A stretch of DNA of 64,000 bases from Zeaxanthinibacter enoshimensis (GTDB lineage: Bacteria > Bacteroidota > Bacteroidia > Flavobacteriales > Flavobacteriaceae). Of the stretch, positions 36,681-45,400 are shown piece after piece. The stretch is taken from assembly GCF_004362865.1 (NCBI RefSeq), contig NZ_SNYI01000001.1, positions 496,001-560,000 on the forward strand, given 5' to 3'. A program made the translations under genes and the position numbers. Numbering within the stretch: position 1 is the stretch's first letter; each line of letters opens with the position of its first letter. The notes beneath the pieces are model-generated. The model had not been told where the DNA came from. It saw nothing but the letters and a program-made list of their open reading frames with translations, and made no database searches.

Positions 36681-38231
36681 ATGAAACACCTACAATCATT
36701 TAGATCACTGGCTTTGGCCGGATGCGTAGTCATGGGACTGGCATTCCAATCTTGTTCTGAGAACGATGATAATACCGATACACGGGTAGAGGATTTTGCA
36801 TCCTTTACCGTCTCCGATCAAACCCTGTCTGCAGATAACAAATTAACTATTGCCCAGGCAACATTCCCGGAAGACGGATGGATCGTAATCCACCCTGATA
36901 ACGGAAGCGATGCTCCTGACCAATCCACCAATCTGAACGAGCCATTACTTGTTTCCGAAGCCATCGCCACGGATATCGAAGTAACCTTAAAAGACGACGT
37001 CACTATAGAGGACGAACAAAAGCTATGGGTAGTTCTATATAAGGATGACGGCACCCTGGGTACCTTTGAGTACGATGGTCAGAGTGGGCTTGATATGCCT
37101 TACATGAATGACGACAACCAATTACTGACTGCTTCATTTATCGTAAATGTAGATGCAGAAGCCAGTGGTTCATTTACCGCGGAAGACCAGGATATTGAAG
37201 ACAATACCCTGATCGTCAGCTCTGTGACTGTTGACCAGAATAGCTGGGTAGTGGTACATGCCGATAATGGTGAAGACGGACCAGTGGTTCCTGAGATCAT
37301 CTCAGAACCGGTATTCCTTGAAGCCGGAACCCATAATGACGTGGAAGTTACCCTGAATAACTCGGCTAACATTAAAGAAAATGACAAGCTGTGGATCATG
37401 CTGCATGCTGACACCGGTGCCAGTGCAGAATACGAATTTGACGGTGAGAATGGCTTAGATCTCCCTATCGAGGATGCCGAAGGTAATATCGTTACCTCTT
37501 CCATAACTGCCCTTACCGTGGAGGCCGTTGCTTCCTTTGAAGCAGCTGACCAGGTCATCTCCCAGAATACTGTTGTCGTGAGCTCTGCTTCCTTTAACCA
37601 GGACGGATGGATCGTAATTCATAAAGACAATGGGAATGGCGGACCTGTAGTTCCTGAAATCGTATCTGAACCTACTTACGTAGAAGCAGGTACTGCAACC
37701 GATGTTGAAGTACAACTGGATGCGGATTACAGCTTCACCGATGGAGAGACCCTTTGGGTTATGTTGCATACCGATACAGGTGCCGAGGCCGTATATGAAT
37801 TTGACGGCAATAATGGGATGGACACCCCGATCCTTGATGCTGAAGGTAACGTAGTAACCTCCGCTGTTGTGATCAGTGCAGCTTCTGTTACTGCTGCCGA
37901 CCAGGCCGTTACTGAAGGTACTGTAGTGATAGACGAAGTAGTAGCCGCTGTTGATGGATGGATCGTTATCCACAACGAGGATGGTATGGGGAATATCACC
38001 CTGCCCGGTATTATCGGGAAAGCGAAAGTTACAGCCGGAGTCAATACGGACGTAGAAATTGAACTGGACGAATCTGTGAACATCACTTCAGGACAGAAAC
38101 TGTTCGCTATGTTACACATAGAAGGTGAAAACCCGGATGAATACAACTTCCCGGGAGCAGATATTCCGGAAGTATTCGGATTTGCAGTGGATAACGCAAA
38201 TGTAATTGTCACTGAAATTACCGTACAATAA
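36681..38231 (+). CDS. Lipoprotein with four tandem DUF7282-like domains
   Basis: A 516-residue protein with a lipoprotein signal (LAFQSC, Cys near residue 26) and an acidic mature part made of four repeats of about 115-120 residues. Each repeat has a first half SVxAxDQ...WIVIHxDNG, a middle EVEVTLxxSxxI..xxLWVMLHxDTG and an end YEFDGxNGxDxPI. The repeats start near residues 38, 156, 279 and 399. Repeats 2 and 3 are closest and repeat 4 is diverged. This pattern resembles DUF7282, best known from haloarchaeal and bacterial surface proteins of unknown role. The very low pI fits a surface protein in salty water. A terminator follows. Confidence 0.82.
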   Translation: MKHLQSFRSLALAGCVVMGLAFQSCSENDDNTDTRVEDFASFTVSDQTLSADNKLTIAQATFPEDGWIVIHPDNGSDAPDQSTNLNEPLLVSEAIATDIEVTLKDDVTIEDEQKLWVVLYKDDGTLGTFEYDGQSGLDMPYMNDDNQLLTASFIVNVDAEASGSFTAEDQDIEDNTLIVSSVTVDQNSWVVVHADNGEDGPVVPEIISEPVFLEAGTHNDVEVTLNNSANIKENDKLWIMLHADTGASAEYEFDGENGLDLPIEDAEGNIVTSSITALTVEAVASFEAADQVISQNTVVVSSASFNQDGWIVIHKDNGNGGPVVPEIVSEPTYVEAGTATDVEVQLDADYSFTDGETLWVMLHTDTGAEAVYEFDGNNGMDTPILDAEGNVVTSAVVISAASVTAADQAVTEGTVVIDEVVAAVDGWIVIHNEDGMGNITLPGIIGKAKVTAGVNTDVEIELDESVNITSGQKLFAMLHIEGENPDEYNFPGADIPEVFGFAVDNANVIVTEITVQ

Positions 38232-38262
38232 TCCGAGTTAATTAGCTAAACTGGATTATCAG

Positions 38263-38295
38263 AAATCCCGGGCCATGCGGTTCGGGATTTTTTTT
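38263..38295 (+). terminator. Terminator of the repeat lipoprotein gene
   Basis: AAATCCCG (38263-38270) pairs with CGGGATTT (38283-38290), 12-base loop, with further T residues. Confidence 0.82.
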
Positions 38296-38343
38296 GATAT
38301 TCTTCCTGAATTTCCGAAATAATAGTTGGTCCTGGCCGCTAAT

Positions 38344-38856
38344 CTATTCCAGATCTATTTCAAACAATGCTACCCTCTCGCCGTGATAATGATCAGGAAG
38401 ACCGGAAGTATCCTTCATATTGAACATTCCCAGGAAAATAAAACCACATTCCTGGTAGTGCCGTATCAACCTGGTGTTGTCTCCCAGGGTATCAAGTCGG
38501 ACATAGCGCTTGCCATGTTCCCTCCCGTATTCTTTAGCCCACATAACAATTTTTTGCACAAAATTATTCCCCCGGAATTCCGGGTTGGTGGCAATACGAT
38601 GTATGTATACCGCCGGGTCTGCATTGCGATCTTCCCAGATCTGTTCATCTGAGAATGTGGTGGCCCAGACACACGCGATCTCTCCATCGATAACTAGTTT
38701 CCACTGGCGCTGTTCCGCAATCTCCTTGAGCACCAATTCGCGCTCAAAATCCGGCCATACCACTACGGTTTTCTTTTCCCGCTGATACCTTGAGGCAGCA
38801 GCATAAAGACGGAATATCTCTTCTAGATCTGATAAGGTCGAATTCTCTACTCGCAT
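38344..38856 (-). CDS. GNAT family N-acetyltransferase
   Basis: A 170-residue GNAT-fold protein. The acetyl-CoA binding region is IHRIATNPEFRGNNFVQKIVMWAKEYG, where NPEFRGNNF takes the place of the Q/RxxGxG/A loop. The late strand RLDTLGDNTRLIRHYQECGFIFLG is the typical motif B. The acceptor substrate is unknown. It converges on the repeat lipoprotein gene and is separated from the divergent ene-reductase gene by repeat tract E. Confidence 0.88.
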   Translation of the reverse strand: MRVENSTLSDLEEIFRLYAAASRYQREKKTVVVWPDFERELVLKEIAEQRQWKLVIDGEIACVWATTFSDEQIWEDRNADPAVYIHRIATNPEFRGNNFVQKIVMWAKEYGREHGKRYVRLDTLGDNTRLIRHYQECGFIFLGMFNMKDTSGLPDHYHGERVALFEIDLE

Positions 38857-38921
38857 ATTTCTTTACTTATGGCAAAATTCAGTATTCCGCCTGATTCCAA
38901 CAACCCGGTTCTTGCTATTTA

Positions 38922-39062
38922 TGAGGTACAGAGTGACAAATGGGGACAGAGGTGACAAGGGGGACAAATTATTTTCTGGTACAAAAGCATCCAACCTAGC
39001 CCTAGCTGCCTTCAAACCTCAAACTTCGAACTTCGAACTTCGAACTACCAGTCCCGGTCCCT
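38922..39062. repeat. Composite intergenic repeat, locus E (reverse orientation)
   Basis: The same word families as at loci A-D are present as reverse complements: GAGGTACAGAGTGACAAA, GGGGACAGAGGTGACAA, then CCTTCAAACCTCAAACTTCG with three CTTCGAA heptads. The orientation of the tract is therefore inverted relative to loci B-D. Confidence 0.75.
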
Positions 39063-39103
39063 AAAGTATTGTTAACTCCCAAGGTTATGAGAATTATCTT
39101 GTT

Positions 39104-39111
39104 TAACTTTG
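39104..39111 (+). promoter_or_regulatory. Putative -7 box of the ene-reductase gene
   Basis: TAACTTTG matches TAnnTTTG, 61 bp before the ATG at 39173. The -33 element is not clear. Confidence 0.4.
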
Positions 39112-39172
39112 TTGTAAATACATTAAACAAAATAAACGGCAATAGCGCTGCCTCCTAATAAAAAGTATATAT

Positions 39173-40267
39173 ATGAAACTATTACAACCCTTTAACCTGA
39201 GAGGTTTACTCTTAAAAAACAGCATGGTCATGGCACCACTTACCCGGGCCAGGGCACTGGACAACGTGCCCAACCAACTGATGGTGGAGTATTATGCAGA
39301 GCGGGCCTCTGCCGGGCTCATCATTACCGAGGGAACGGCTCCTTCACCCAACGGTATGGGATACGCCCGCATCCCGGGAATCTTTACTGCAGAGCAAATT
39401 GAAGGCTGGAAAATGATTACTAATGCCGTTCACGACAGGGACGGAAAGATATTTATGCAGCTGATGCATACCGGGCGGGTTTCCCACCCGGAGAATATGG
39501 AAAAAGGCGCACAAGTGCTGGCGCCCTCTGCCGTTCGGCTCGATGGGCAGATGTATACAGACACCAAAGGGCCCCTGGCCTACCCTGAGCCCAAGGAAAT
39601 GACCCTGGCCGATATCTCCCAGGCCCAGGACGAGTTCCTGCAATCGGCAATAAATGCTATTAAAGCGGGATTTGACGGCGTAGAAATTCATTCGGCCAAT
39701 GGTTACCTGGCCGACCAGTTCCTGAACACGGCCACGAATAAAAGACATGATGCCTATGGAGGATCTATCGAAAACCGTACCCGCTTTACCCGGGAGATCA
39801 CCGGGCAGATCGTAAAAGCTATCGGGGCGCAAAAGGTAGGGATCCGGCTGTCTCCTTACAGTACATTTAATGGCACTGAGGTCTTTGATGGAATGGAAAA
39901 GCAGTTTCTCTACCTGGTTGATGAACTCGAACAATACGACCTGGCATATATCCACCTTGTGAACAATGCTGCTCTCGGTTCTCCTGATGTCAACGAAGAT
40001 ATTTTTAAACAGATACGAAAAAATTACAGCGGCAACCTGATCATGAACGGTGGTTACGGAAGACGCAGCGGAGAAGAGGCCTTGATCCGCGAAGAGGCCG
40101 ATCTGATTTCCTTTGGTCGATCCTTTATAGCAAATCCCGACTTGCCTTACCGGTTCTCGTACAACCTCCCGCTGAACGACCCGGATCCGGAAACCTTTTA
40201 TACTCCCGGTGAAAAGGGTTATACCGATTACCCGGCTTACACGGCGCACGAAGTCGCAAGCGCATAA
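39173..40267 (+). CDS. Old Yellow Enzyme family alkene reductase (NemA-like)
   Basis: A 364-residue FMN-dependent ene-reductase. Typical TIM-barrel features are SMVMAPLTRARA at the start, QLMHTGRVSHP, the catalytic His-Asn-type pair in DGVEIHSANGYLADQFL, SIENRTRF and the FMN-phosphate site LIMNGGYGRRSGEEAL with SFGRSFIANPDLP. It reduces activated alkenes or nitro compounds with NAD(P)H, commonly in detoxification. It is monocistronic: a promoter box precedes it and a double hairpin terminator follows. Confidence 0.93.
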   Translation: MKLLQPFNLRGLLLKNSMVMAPLTRARALDNVPNQLMVEYYAERASAGLIITEGTAPSPNGMGYARIPGIFTAEQIEGWKMITNAVHDRDGKIFMQLMHTGRVSHPENMEKGAQVLAPSAVRLDGQMYTDTKGPLAYPEPKEMTLADISQAQDEFLQSAINAIKAGFDGVEIHSANGYLADQFLNTATNKRHDAYGGSIENRTRFTREITGQIVKAIGAQKVGIRLSPYSTFNGTEVFDGMEKQFLYLVDELEQYDLAYIHLVNNAALGSPDVNEDIFKQIRKNYSGNLIMNGGYGRRSGEEALIREEADLISFGRSFIANPDLPYRFSYNLPLNDPDPETFYTPGEKGYTDYPAYTAHEVASA

Positions 40268-40305
40268 TATAGTCACCCGGACGGTCCAAATGTGGGTGAC
40301 CTGAC

Positions 40306-40388
40306 TAACCCCCCGAAGTAACATGGGTCTGACGGGGGTTATCTTAATCCCCCTACGCTCCTGTCAGAGCTACGGGGGATTTTTCTTT
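40306..40388 (+). terminator. Tandem terminator hairpins
   Basis: The first hairpin pairs TAACCCCCCG (40306-40315) with CGGGGGTTA (40333-40341). The second pairs AATCCCCC (40346-40353) with GGGGGATT (near 40374-40381), followed by TTTCTTTT. Only the second has a T tail. Confidence 0.7.
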
Positions 40389-40424
40389 TCCCGCTATCCT
40401 GTAATAAAAGCAAATACTGAGGTT

Positions 40425-40916
40425 TTACTTGAGATCTCCTTCCTTGTATCCTCCCGGATAACCTGAGGATTGGTTGGTAGGTGGTAAGAACCTGGAATGG
40501 TCACTATTTGGAGCCTCTTCTGTTGGATTCCTGCTGAAACCTTCTACCTGTGTCCTTTGTATGGGACCTTGTTCCTGGGCTATTACTGTGGCCGGCTGTG
40601 CAAATTTGATCGCCTTCGGATCTTCACCATATTCGTTTTCATGTCGCTGCCCGTCTGCAAACAGCAGCCAGAAACCGTAAAACGGGATCAGTTGAAACCA
40701 GCCACTGTTGCCAAGATCGTGACATCTTTTAGCAGCCTGGGCCCACATGAACCAGATAGCTGGCACGATAAATAGGAAAAACAATATCCCCCCGGCATCT
40801 CCGCTGAATGCCATCAGCATAATCAGGAGATAGTAGACGAACATAAAAATGATGTAAGAAATTCCGAATTCCGATCTGCGGATACGGCCTTTAAATGAAA
40901 ATGGATTTTTGAACAT
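40425..40916 (-). CDS. DUF805 family membrane protein
   Basis: The ATG at 40916 is used because it starts with the family's usual [18 protein letters not shown]; a TTG seven codons upstream is less likely. The 163-residue protein has about three helices ([35 protein letters not shown]), the conserved [16 protein letters not shown] motif, and a Pro/Gln-rich cytoplasmic tail. DUF805 proteins have no established function. It is the last gene of a leftward trio. Confidence 0.87.
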   Translation of the reverse strand: MFKNPFSFKGRIRRSEFGISYIIFMFVYYLLIMLMAFSGDAGGILFFLFIVPAIWFMWAQAAKRCHDLGNSGWFQLIPFYGFWLLFADGQRHENEYGEDPKAIKFAQPATVIAQEQGPIQRTQVEGFSRNPTEEAPNSDHSRFLPPTNQSSGYPGGYKEGDLK

Positions 40917-40941
40917 AAGTACTGGTTTTTGGTTCAATTAT

Positions 40942-41499
40942 TTACTGGTAAAAAGTCTGTTCTGCTGCCAGCTCCTCGAAGGAGGCTCTTGAATTTTCAA
41001 TGAAATCGTCCATGGATAGCTGGTCGTATGCTGAGATCACCGGGTACATCAGGTGTTTATAATACTGTGGGTCTTCTTCCAGATCATCCAGGTTGAGTAC
41101 GTCATGGGCAAGTTCGTGGTACATCAGGTAATAGCGTTGTTGTTTATTGAATTTAGCCCAGCTGGTACGGTTGATATAGATCTCGATAAAATCATCTTGC
41201 TGGAACCCAAGGGAAAATCCATGCATATGCGTGGTTCCCTTGTAATTGTCAAAATTGGCAAAAGCGATCACGATCTTGGGAGGTCTTACAGGGAATAGTC
41301 CTGCATTGTTGCAGTCCCGGTAAAATTTATCCAGGTACATGTCAATTTCCGTTTGCTCTTCTTCTGTTACGCTGGCTGTTGAAATCACCTCCGAAAAATC
41401 TTCCTCTTCAGGTACTACTATTCCACGTATAAAAAATATATAACAGCTGACACTCAGGAGCATCAGGCATATCATTACGAGAAATTGGCGGCTATTCAT
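40942..41499 (-). CDS. Putative membrane-anchored zinc metalloprotease (HExxH)
   Basis: A 185-residue protein with an N-terminal helix (FLVMICLMLLSVSCYIFFI). It has a zinc-binding motif YLMYHELAHDVLNLDDL (HELAH near residues 124-128), preceded by IEIYINRTSWAKFNKQQRY. The HExxH plus downstream Asp suggests a small zincin, but I do not recognise a named family. A Cys just inside the first helix could make it a lipoprotein. It lies between two small leftward genes with gaps of 25 and 17 bp. Confidence 0.7.
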   Translation of the reverse strand: MNSRQFLVMICLMLLSVSCYIFFIRGIVVPEEEDFSEVISTASVTEEEQTEIDMYLDKFYRDCNNAGLFPVRPPKIVIAFANFDNYKGTTHMHGFSLGFQQDDFIEIYINRTSWAKFNKQQRYYLMYHELAHDVLNLDDLEEDPQYYKHLMYPVISAYDQLSMDDFIENSRASFEELAAEQTFYQ

Positions 41500-41516
41500 A
41501 GGCTGACAAAAAATTG

Positions 41517-42416
41517 TTATTTGTATTGGTCAGGGAAGACCACGGATCGGGTTATAGCTTTAAAAACGGGGAGGTTGGTTCTGTACGATGTACTGCTGGC
41601 GATGCCCTGTAATAATATAAGCCTGTCCTCAAAATAGATCCCCCAGCAGATCGCCTTGTAATTAAAAGAGGTATCCAGGTTCTTACGGCTGCCGGTATAA
41701 GTGATCTGCAGTGCCGGGTACCGGTCAATTTCCACAACCTCTGCCTTTAGCAGCTCCCCTCCTTCATCCTCAATCCATTCTTCCGCTATAACATTTCGCC
41801 ACTCCTGGTCCTCGAATAATGCCCTGGAATCATTCCGGCTAAAGAACTGGCCGGTGTCCCGAATGATAAGATTATAGCTTGCGCCCTTGCCAATAAATTT
41901 ACCGGGAATATGGGGCCTTACACCTTCTTCATAGGTCCAGCCCAGGGGTTGTTTCAGTTTTATGTTAACGCCCATTGCTTTTTCGTGACCCTCAAAGTCA
42001 ACATAGGTTCCCAGTTTATTTGGCACCACCGGATCGGACGAAAAATCCCGCCAGGGGACCTCGACCTGCCCTCGTAATGTCCCTTCGGAGTCGGTATAGG
42101 TGAAAGCTGAATTGATCTGGTTCCGGTGGTAAAACTGGCCGATGGACTCCTTCTTAAACTGGCGGATGATAGCTGCCTTCAGGTTCCCGGGCATCGTCCA
42201 GTTATCGGGTACCCTGTACTGGTAGATCACTGTCCGGCCCTCAGAAACACAGCGGGTCAGGGCCACCCCCGTCTCGCTATTGGTACGCCCGGCAAGGGTG
42301 CGGGTCACCTCCTGTGCCAGTTGAGCTATTTCCTGTTCCGAAAAGGATTGGGCCTGTATATGAAAACTCCATAGGAGGAGTCCTGCAGCCCACAAAACAT
42401 TACAAATCATAAACAT
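41517..42416 (-). CDS. Secreted protein of unknown function
   Basis: A 299-residue protein with a signal peptide (VLWAAGLLLWSFHIQAQ). The N-terminal half is charged; the C-terminal half is rich in strands (LQITYTGSRKNLDTSFNYKA, RLILLQGIASS) and ends with a conserved-looking RSVVFPDQYK. The pattern resembles small stress-type or lipocalin-like exported proteins, but no family was recognised. It is upstream of the HExxH protein gene with a 17-bp gap. Repeat tract F lies just before its start. Confidence 0.7.
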   Translation of the reverse strand: MFMICNVLWAAGLLLWSFHIQAQSFSEQEIAQLAQEVTRTLAGRTNSETGVALTRCVSEGRTVIYQYRVPDNWTMPGNLKAAIIRQFKKESIGQFYHRNQINSAFTYTDSEGTLRGQVEVPWRDFSSDPVVPNKLGTYVDFEGHEKAMGVNIKLKQPLGWTYEEGVRPHIPGKFIGKGASYNLIIRDTGQFFSRNDSRALFEDQEWRNVIAEEWIEDEGGELLKAEVVEIDRYPALQITYTGSRKNLDTSFNYKAICWGIYFEDRLILLQGIASSTSYRTNLPVFKAITRSVVFPDQYK

Positions 42417-42471
42417 AAAAACGAAGCTGGGGAGGATATATTCTATTTGGCGGGAGAAAAGTGGTTAGTTG

Positions 42472-42590
42472 GAGGTTTGAGGTTCGAGGTTTGAAGTTTG
42501 AGGTTCGAGGCCTGCCTATAACCCGTACGACAGGCAAGGGTGGGCAGGTAAATTCGAGGTTTGAGGTTCCCGATCGCTATGAGAATTCGA
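42472..42590. repeat. Composite intergenic repeat, locus F
   Basis: GAGGTTT/GAGGTTC heptads are followed by a hairpin (CCTGCC with GGCAGG, and an inner ACAGGCAAGGG) and TAAATTCGAGG, then more heptads. This is the same hairpin-TAAATTCG arrangement as in loci B and C with a different loop. Confidence 0.75.
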
Positions 42591-42711
42591 CTTAAAAATT
42601 CGCTTATTCTAACTCGGCACCTGCCATCATGCCCTTACAATTATAAGAATATCTGAATCGTGATCTATTATTCTTATCTCTCGAGATTATTGTGGGATAT
42701 AAGAGATATCA

Positions 42712-43404
42712 CTAATCCTCCTTCTTTACCCTGAAAATAGAATCCACCACCTCCACTTCGGCCGGTATGGGACGGGTTGACTGTTTGTATTCCTTTTGGA
42801 ATTCTTCTCCCAAGCTTTCGACCGCCTCTTCTACCATGTTGGCATACCCCGCTATTACCACTGGTTCATCACCCTTCCCGGTATAGGTGAATTCAGGGCG
42901 GGCCATATAGGCATATACTTTACCTGCCGAAAAACGGAATTCCGCTATACTGTCCTGTACCTCGATGCGCTCGTAACCTGTTTCCCTGCGATCTATCTTT
43001 TCCAGTTCCTGTGGTGTCAGAAAAAAGAGCACTGCATTCATTATTGCCCCAGGAGATTTGGACAGGTTCAGGCCAAGAGTTTTGATGAGTGGCAGGGTAT
43101 CGCCTTGGTTAATGTAATAATGATGGTAATCACGGGCTTCCGGGTTATTCTCCAGGAATTCAGGATGCTCAAAGGAATGAAGGTAATTCCAGTCACGCTG
43201 GTAACCCTGCAGGTGCAACCTGTAAGAACTGTCCGCATAAGCATGCCCAAGCGAATGTTCCATGCTCTCCTGTTTCATCAGGGAACCGTAGCCGACCAGT
43301 CCCACTTTATTTTCTGGAATTTCAAGCAGGGGCTTGTCCCCCGCCTCTTTACAATGGATAAGTAAAAAGCACGCAAATACGGGGATAAAGATGGATCTTT
43401 TCAT
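42712..43404 (-). CDS. Lipoprotein with a gamma-glutamylcyclotransferase-like fold
   Basis: The ATG at 43404 is used (a TTG lies upstream at 43413). The 230-residue protein has a lipoprotein signal (FLLIHC) and then the GGCT-like glycine motif VGLVGYGSLM. The characteristic RRETGYERIEV segment provides the catalytic Glu. The C-terminus has a helical tail with AGYANMVEEAVESLG. Function is likely glutamyl-amine cyclotransfer or another activity of the fold in the periplasm; the substrate is unknown. The gene follows the DUF885 gene by 10 bp on the same strand. Confidence 0.75.
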   Translation of the reverse strand: MKRSIFIPVFACFLLIHCKEAGDKPLLEIPENKVGLVGYGSLMKQESMEHSLGHAYADSSYRLHLQGYQRDWNYLHSFEHPEFLENNPEARDYHHYYINQGDTLPLIKTLGLNLSKSPGAIMNAVLFFLTPQELEKIDRRETGYERIEVQDSIAEFRFSAGKVYAYMARPEFTYTGKGDEPVVIAGYANMVEEAVESLGEEFQKEYKQSTRPIPAEVEVVDSIFRVKKED

Positions 43405-43414
43405 CTGGATCAAG

Positions 43415-45208
43415 TTATTGTTGAGTATGTTTTCTGACTATCTCGGTTTGTTCAACATTCTTTTCCACATTGCACCAGTCCGTCACTTGTTGTTCCAGGT
43501 AACTCCAGGGCATGGTGCCCTGGTCCAAGTAGATACTGTGAAATTTTTTCAAGTCAAACTTATCCTGCAGGCAGTCCTGGACCATGGTCTTCAGCTTACT
43601 GATTTGCATCCACCCAAATCCATAGGTCATCAGGTTCACGGGAATAGCAGCACTTCGATCTACGAGGTACTCAGCGACCGGGCGATCAAAAGCAACGTCT
43701 ACGGAGAGAATGTAATCCACCGCTTCCTCCCGGGTCCACCCTTTGGAATGAATACCTGTTTCAAAGACCAGGGCGGTCAACTGAGGAAAGAAAAGAGATT
43801 CCAGTTCCGTTTTTTCAGAGGAATACAAGCCAAGTTCTTTTGACAACCTTTCTGCGTAAATAGCCCAGGCTTCAGCATAACCGCTCCGTACATAAAACTG
43901 GGAAAATGGATGCTTGCTAAGTTCCCGGCCATAACTTGCTTCAACATGGTGCCCAGGATAGGCCTCGTGAAAGGTATTCTGCTCTGTGTATCCCTTGGAT
44001 ATCTTTCCCGGCGGAGTGGTCGACATATAAAAAATGGCGGGCTGAGAACCATCGATTGAAGCTTCCTGGTAATGTGGCCCCCCGGCAAATTCTTCTACTT
44101 CAGGTAAAGGTTCAACCTCTACTTTAGATTTTGGAAGATAGGTTAAAATCTGGGGCAGGATCTTTTCAGCTTGCTCCATTTTTTCACGGGCATGTTTAAT
44201 GATTTCTTCCCTGCTGTTAAAATATATTTGGGGATCAGACTGATAGGTCAGCTGCAGTTCCCTCAGGCTCTTTACCCCGTAGACCTTCTCTCCGAGCTCA
44301 ATTAATTTTTTATGTCGTTCCGCCACCAGTTGCAAACCTTTTTTGTGCAGTGAATCAGCCGTGATATCAGAACCCAGTATGCTTTGGATATACGCCTTGT
44401 AGCAGGCTGCCCCTTCCGGGATAGCTGTAATGCCGATAGATTTCCGGGCATTAGGGAGGTAGTCATTCTTCAGGAACTGCCGGTAATTCTCCAGTTCCGG
44501 CCTGATTTTCTCTATTATTATCCTGCTGATCTCTTCCTGGAATACCCGGGATGTATCCCGTAGTGCAGGGAGGTAAAAATTATTCTTCTCAATAGGACCG
44601 GTGATCAGGAAATCTAATTGTTCCAGGACTCCTTCAATGGCTTCCCGGTGTTGGGCATATCCCAATTCCAACCCAAGACGGTTATTAGCCATATCGTTGC
44701 GGATGTATTGCGGTATCTTCTTCCAACGCACCAGGGTCGCCTGTCGACTTGCTTCATCCCCCACGGGCTGCCGTTGTCCCAACTTCGTAAAAATGGTGTG
44801 AAAAAAGGCATTCTGGGTGTTCATATTCCACAAGTGGGTATTACATATCCGCGTGCTGCGGCCCGCCTCCAGTTCGTCCTTGAGTTTCACATATAGCGGG
44901 TAATCGGTAATAGCGGTAGTATCCATCTGCAGCAAAAGTTCCCAGATCGAATCCTGTATTTTTTCAAACCGGGCTATGCCCTGCGAGCTATTATCCGAAA
45001 GGTCTGTATGATTGGTATCCGTGTGACCTTCGATAGTGGCACGTTCCGGGTAGTGTTCAAAATAGGATTGCAGGTAAGTATCGGCCAGCTTACTGATATC
45101 ATTTTCTGATTCCGGCAAAGATTTGCTGCTGTCATTGCATCCAGCGAGCAAAAGGAAAAGGGAGAATATAATTAGTACAAAGGTAGTTCGGGAATTAAGC
45201 TGTCTCAT
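43415..45208 (-). CDS. DUF885 lipoprotein (putative zinc peptidase)
   Basis: A 597-residue protein with a lipoprotein signal (LFLLLAGC). Most of it is helical. The metal-binding motif HEAYPGHHVEASYG is in the last third, followed by SGYAEAWAIYAERLSKELG with the third ligand Glu. This is the DUF885 pattern, related to the M3/M32-like zinc peptidases. It is expected to face the periplasm. The downstream GGCT-like gene is probably in the same transcript. Confidence 0.88.
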   Translation of the reverse strand: MRQLNSRTTFVLIIFSLFLLLAGCNDSSKSLPESENDISKLADTYLQSYFEHYPERATIEGHTDTNHTDLSDNSSQGIARFEKIQDSIWELLLQMDTTAITDYPLYVKLKDELEAGRSTRICNTHLWNMNTQNAFFHTIFTKLGQRQPVGDEASRQATLVRWKKIPQYIRNDMANNRLGLELGYAQHREAIEGVLEQLDFLITGPIEKNNFYLPALRDTSRVFQEEISRIIIEKIRPELENYRQFLKNDYLPNARKSIGITAIPEGAACYKAYIQSILGSDITADSLHKKGLQLVAERHKKLIELGEKVYGVKSLRELQLTYQSDPQIYFNSREEIIKHAREKMEQAEKILPQILTYLPKSKVEVEPLPEVEEFAGGPHYQEASIDGSQPAIFYMSTTPPGKISKGYTEQNTFHEAYPGHHVEASYGRELSKHPFSQFYVRSGYAEAWAIYAERLSKELGLYSSEKTELESLFFPQLTALVFETGIHSKGWTREEAVDYILSVDVAFDRPVAEYLVDRSAAIPVNLMTYGFGWMQISKLKTMVQDCLQDKFDLKKFHSIYLDQGTMPWSYLEQQVTDWCNVEKNVEQTEIVRKHTQQ

Positions 45209-45334
45209 AGCAGTTCTGCTTAAGTTAACAATCCGGGGAACTACAGTTATTTAAATATAGAAAAAAATCGTTTTAAAAGTAAAACAGCCAGTGGATTATG
45301 CTCAGGCGAGGTCTGGTTTCGAGACCGTATTATA

Positions 45335-45371
45335 AAAAGGATTACCCCCTTTAATCATGTCCGAAAGGGGG
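45335..45371 (-). terminator. Terminator of the TlpA operon
   Basis: On the minus strand CCCCCTTT (45371-45364) pairs with AAAGGGGG (45352-45345), 11-base loop, followed by a T-rich stretch. It lies 30 bp past the TlpA stop. Confidence 0.7.
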
Positions 45372-45400
45372 CTATCATTACTCTGATAAATAGGAGAATA

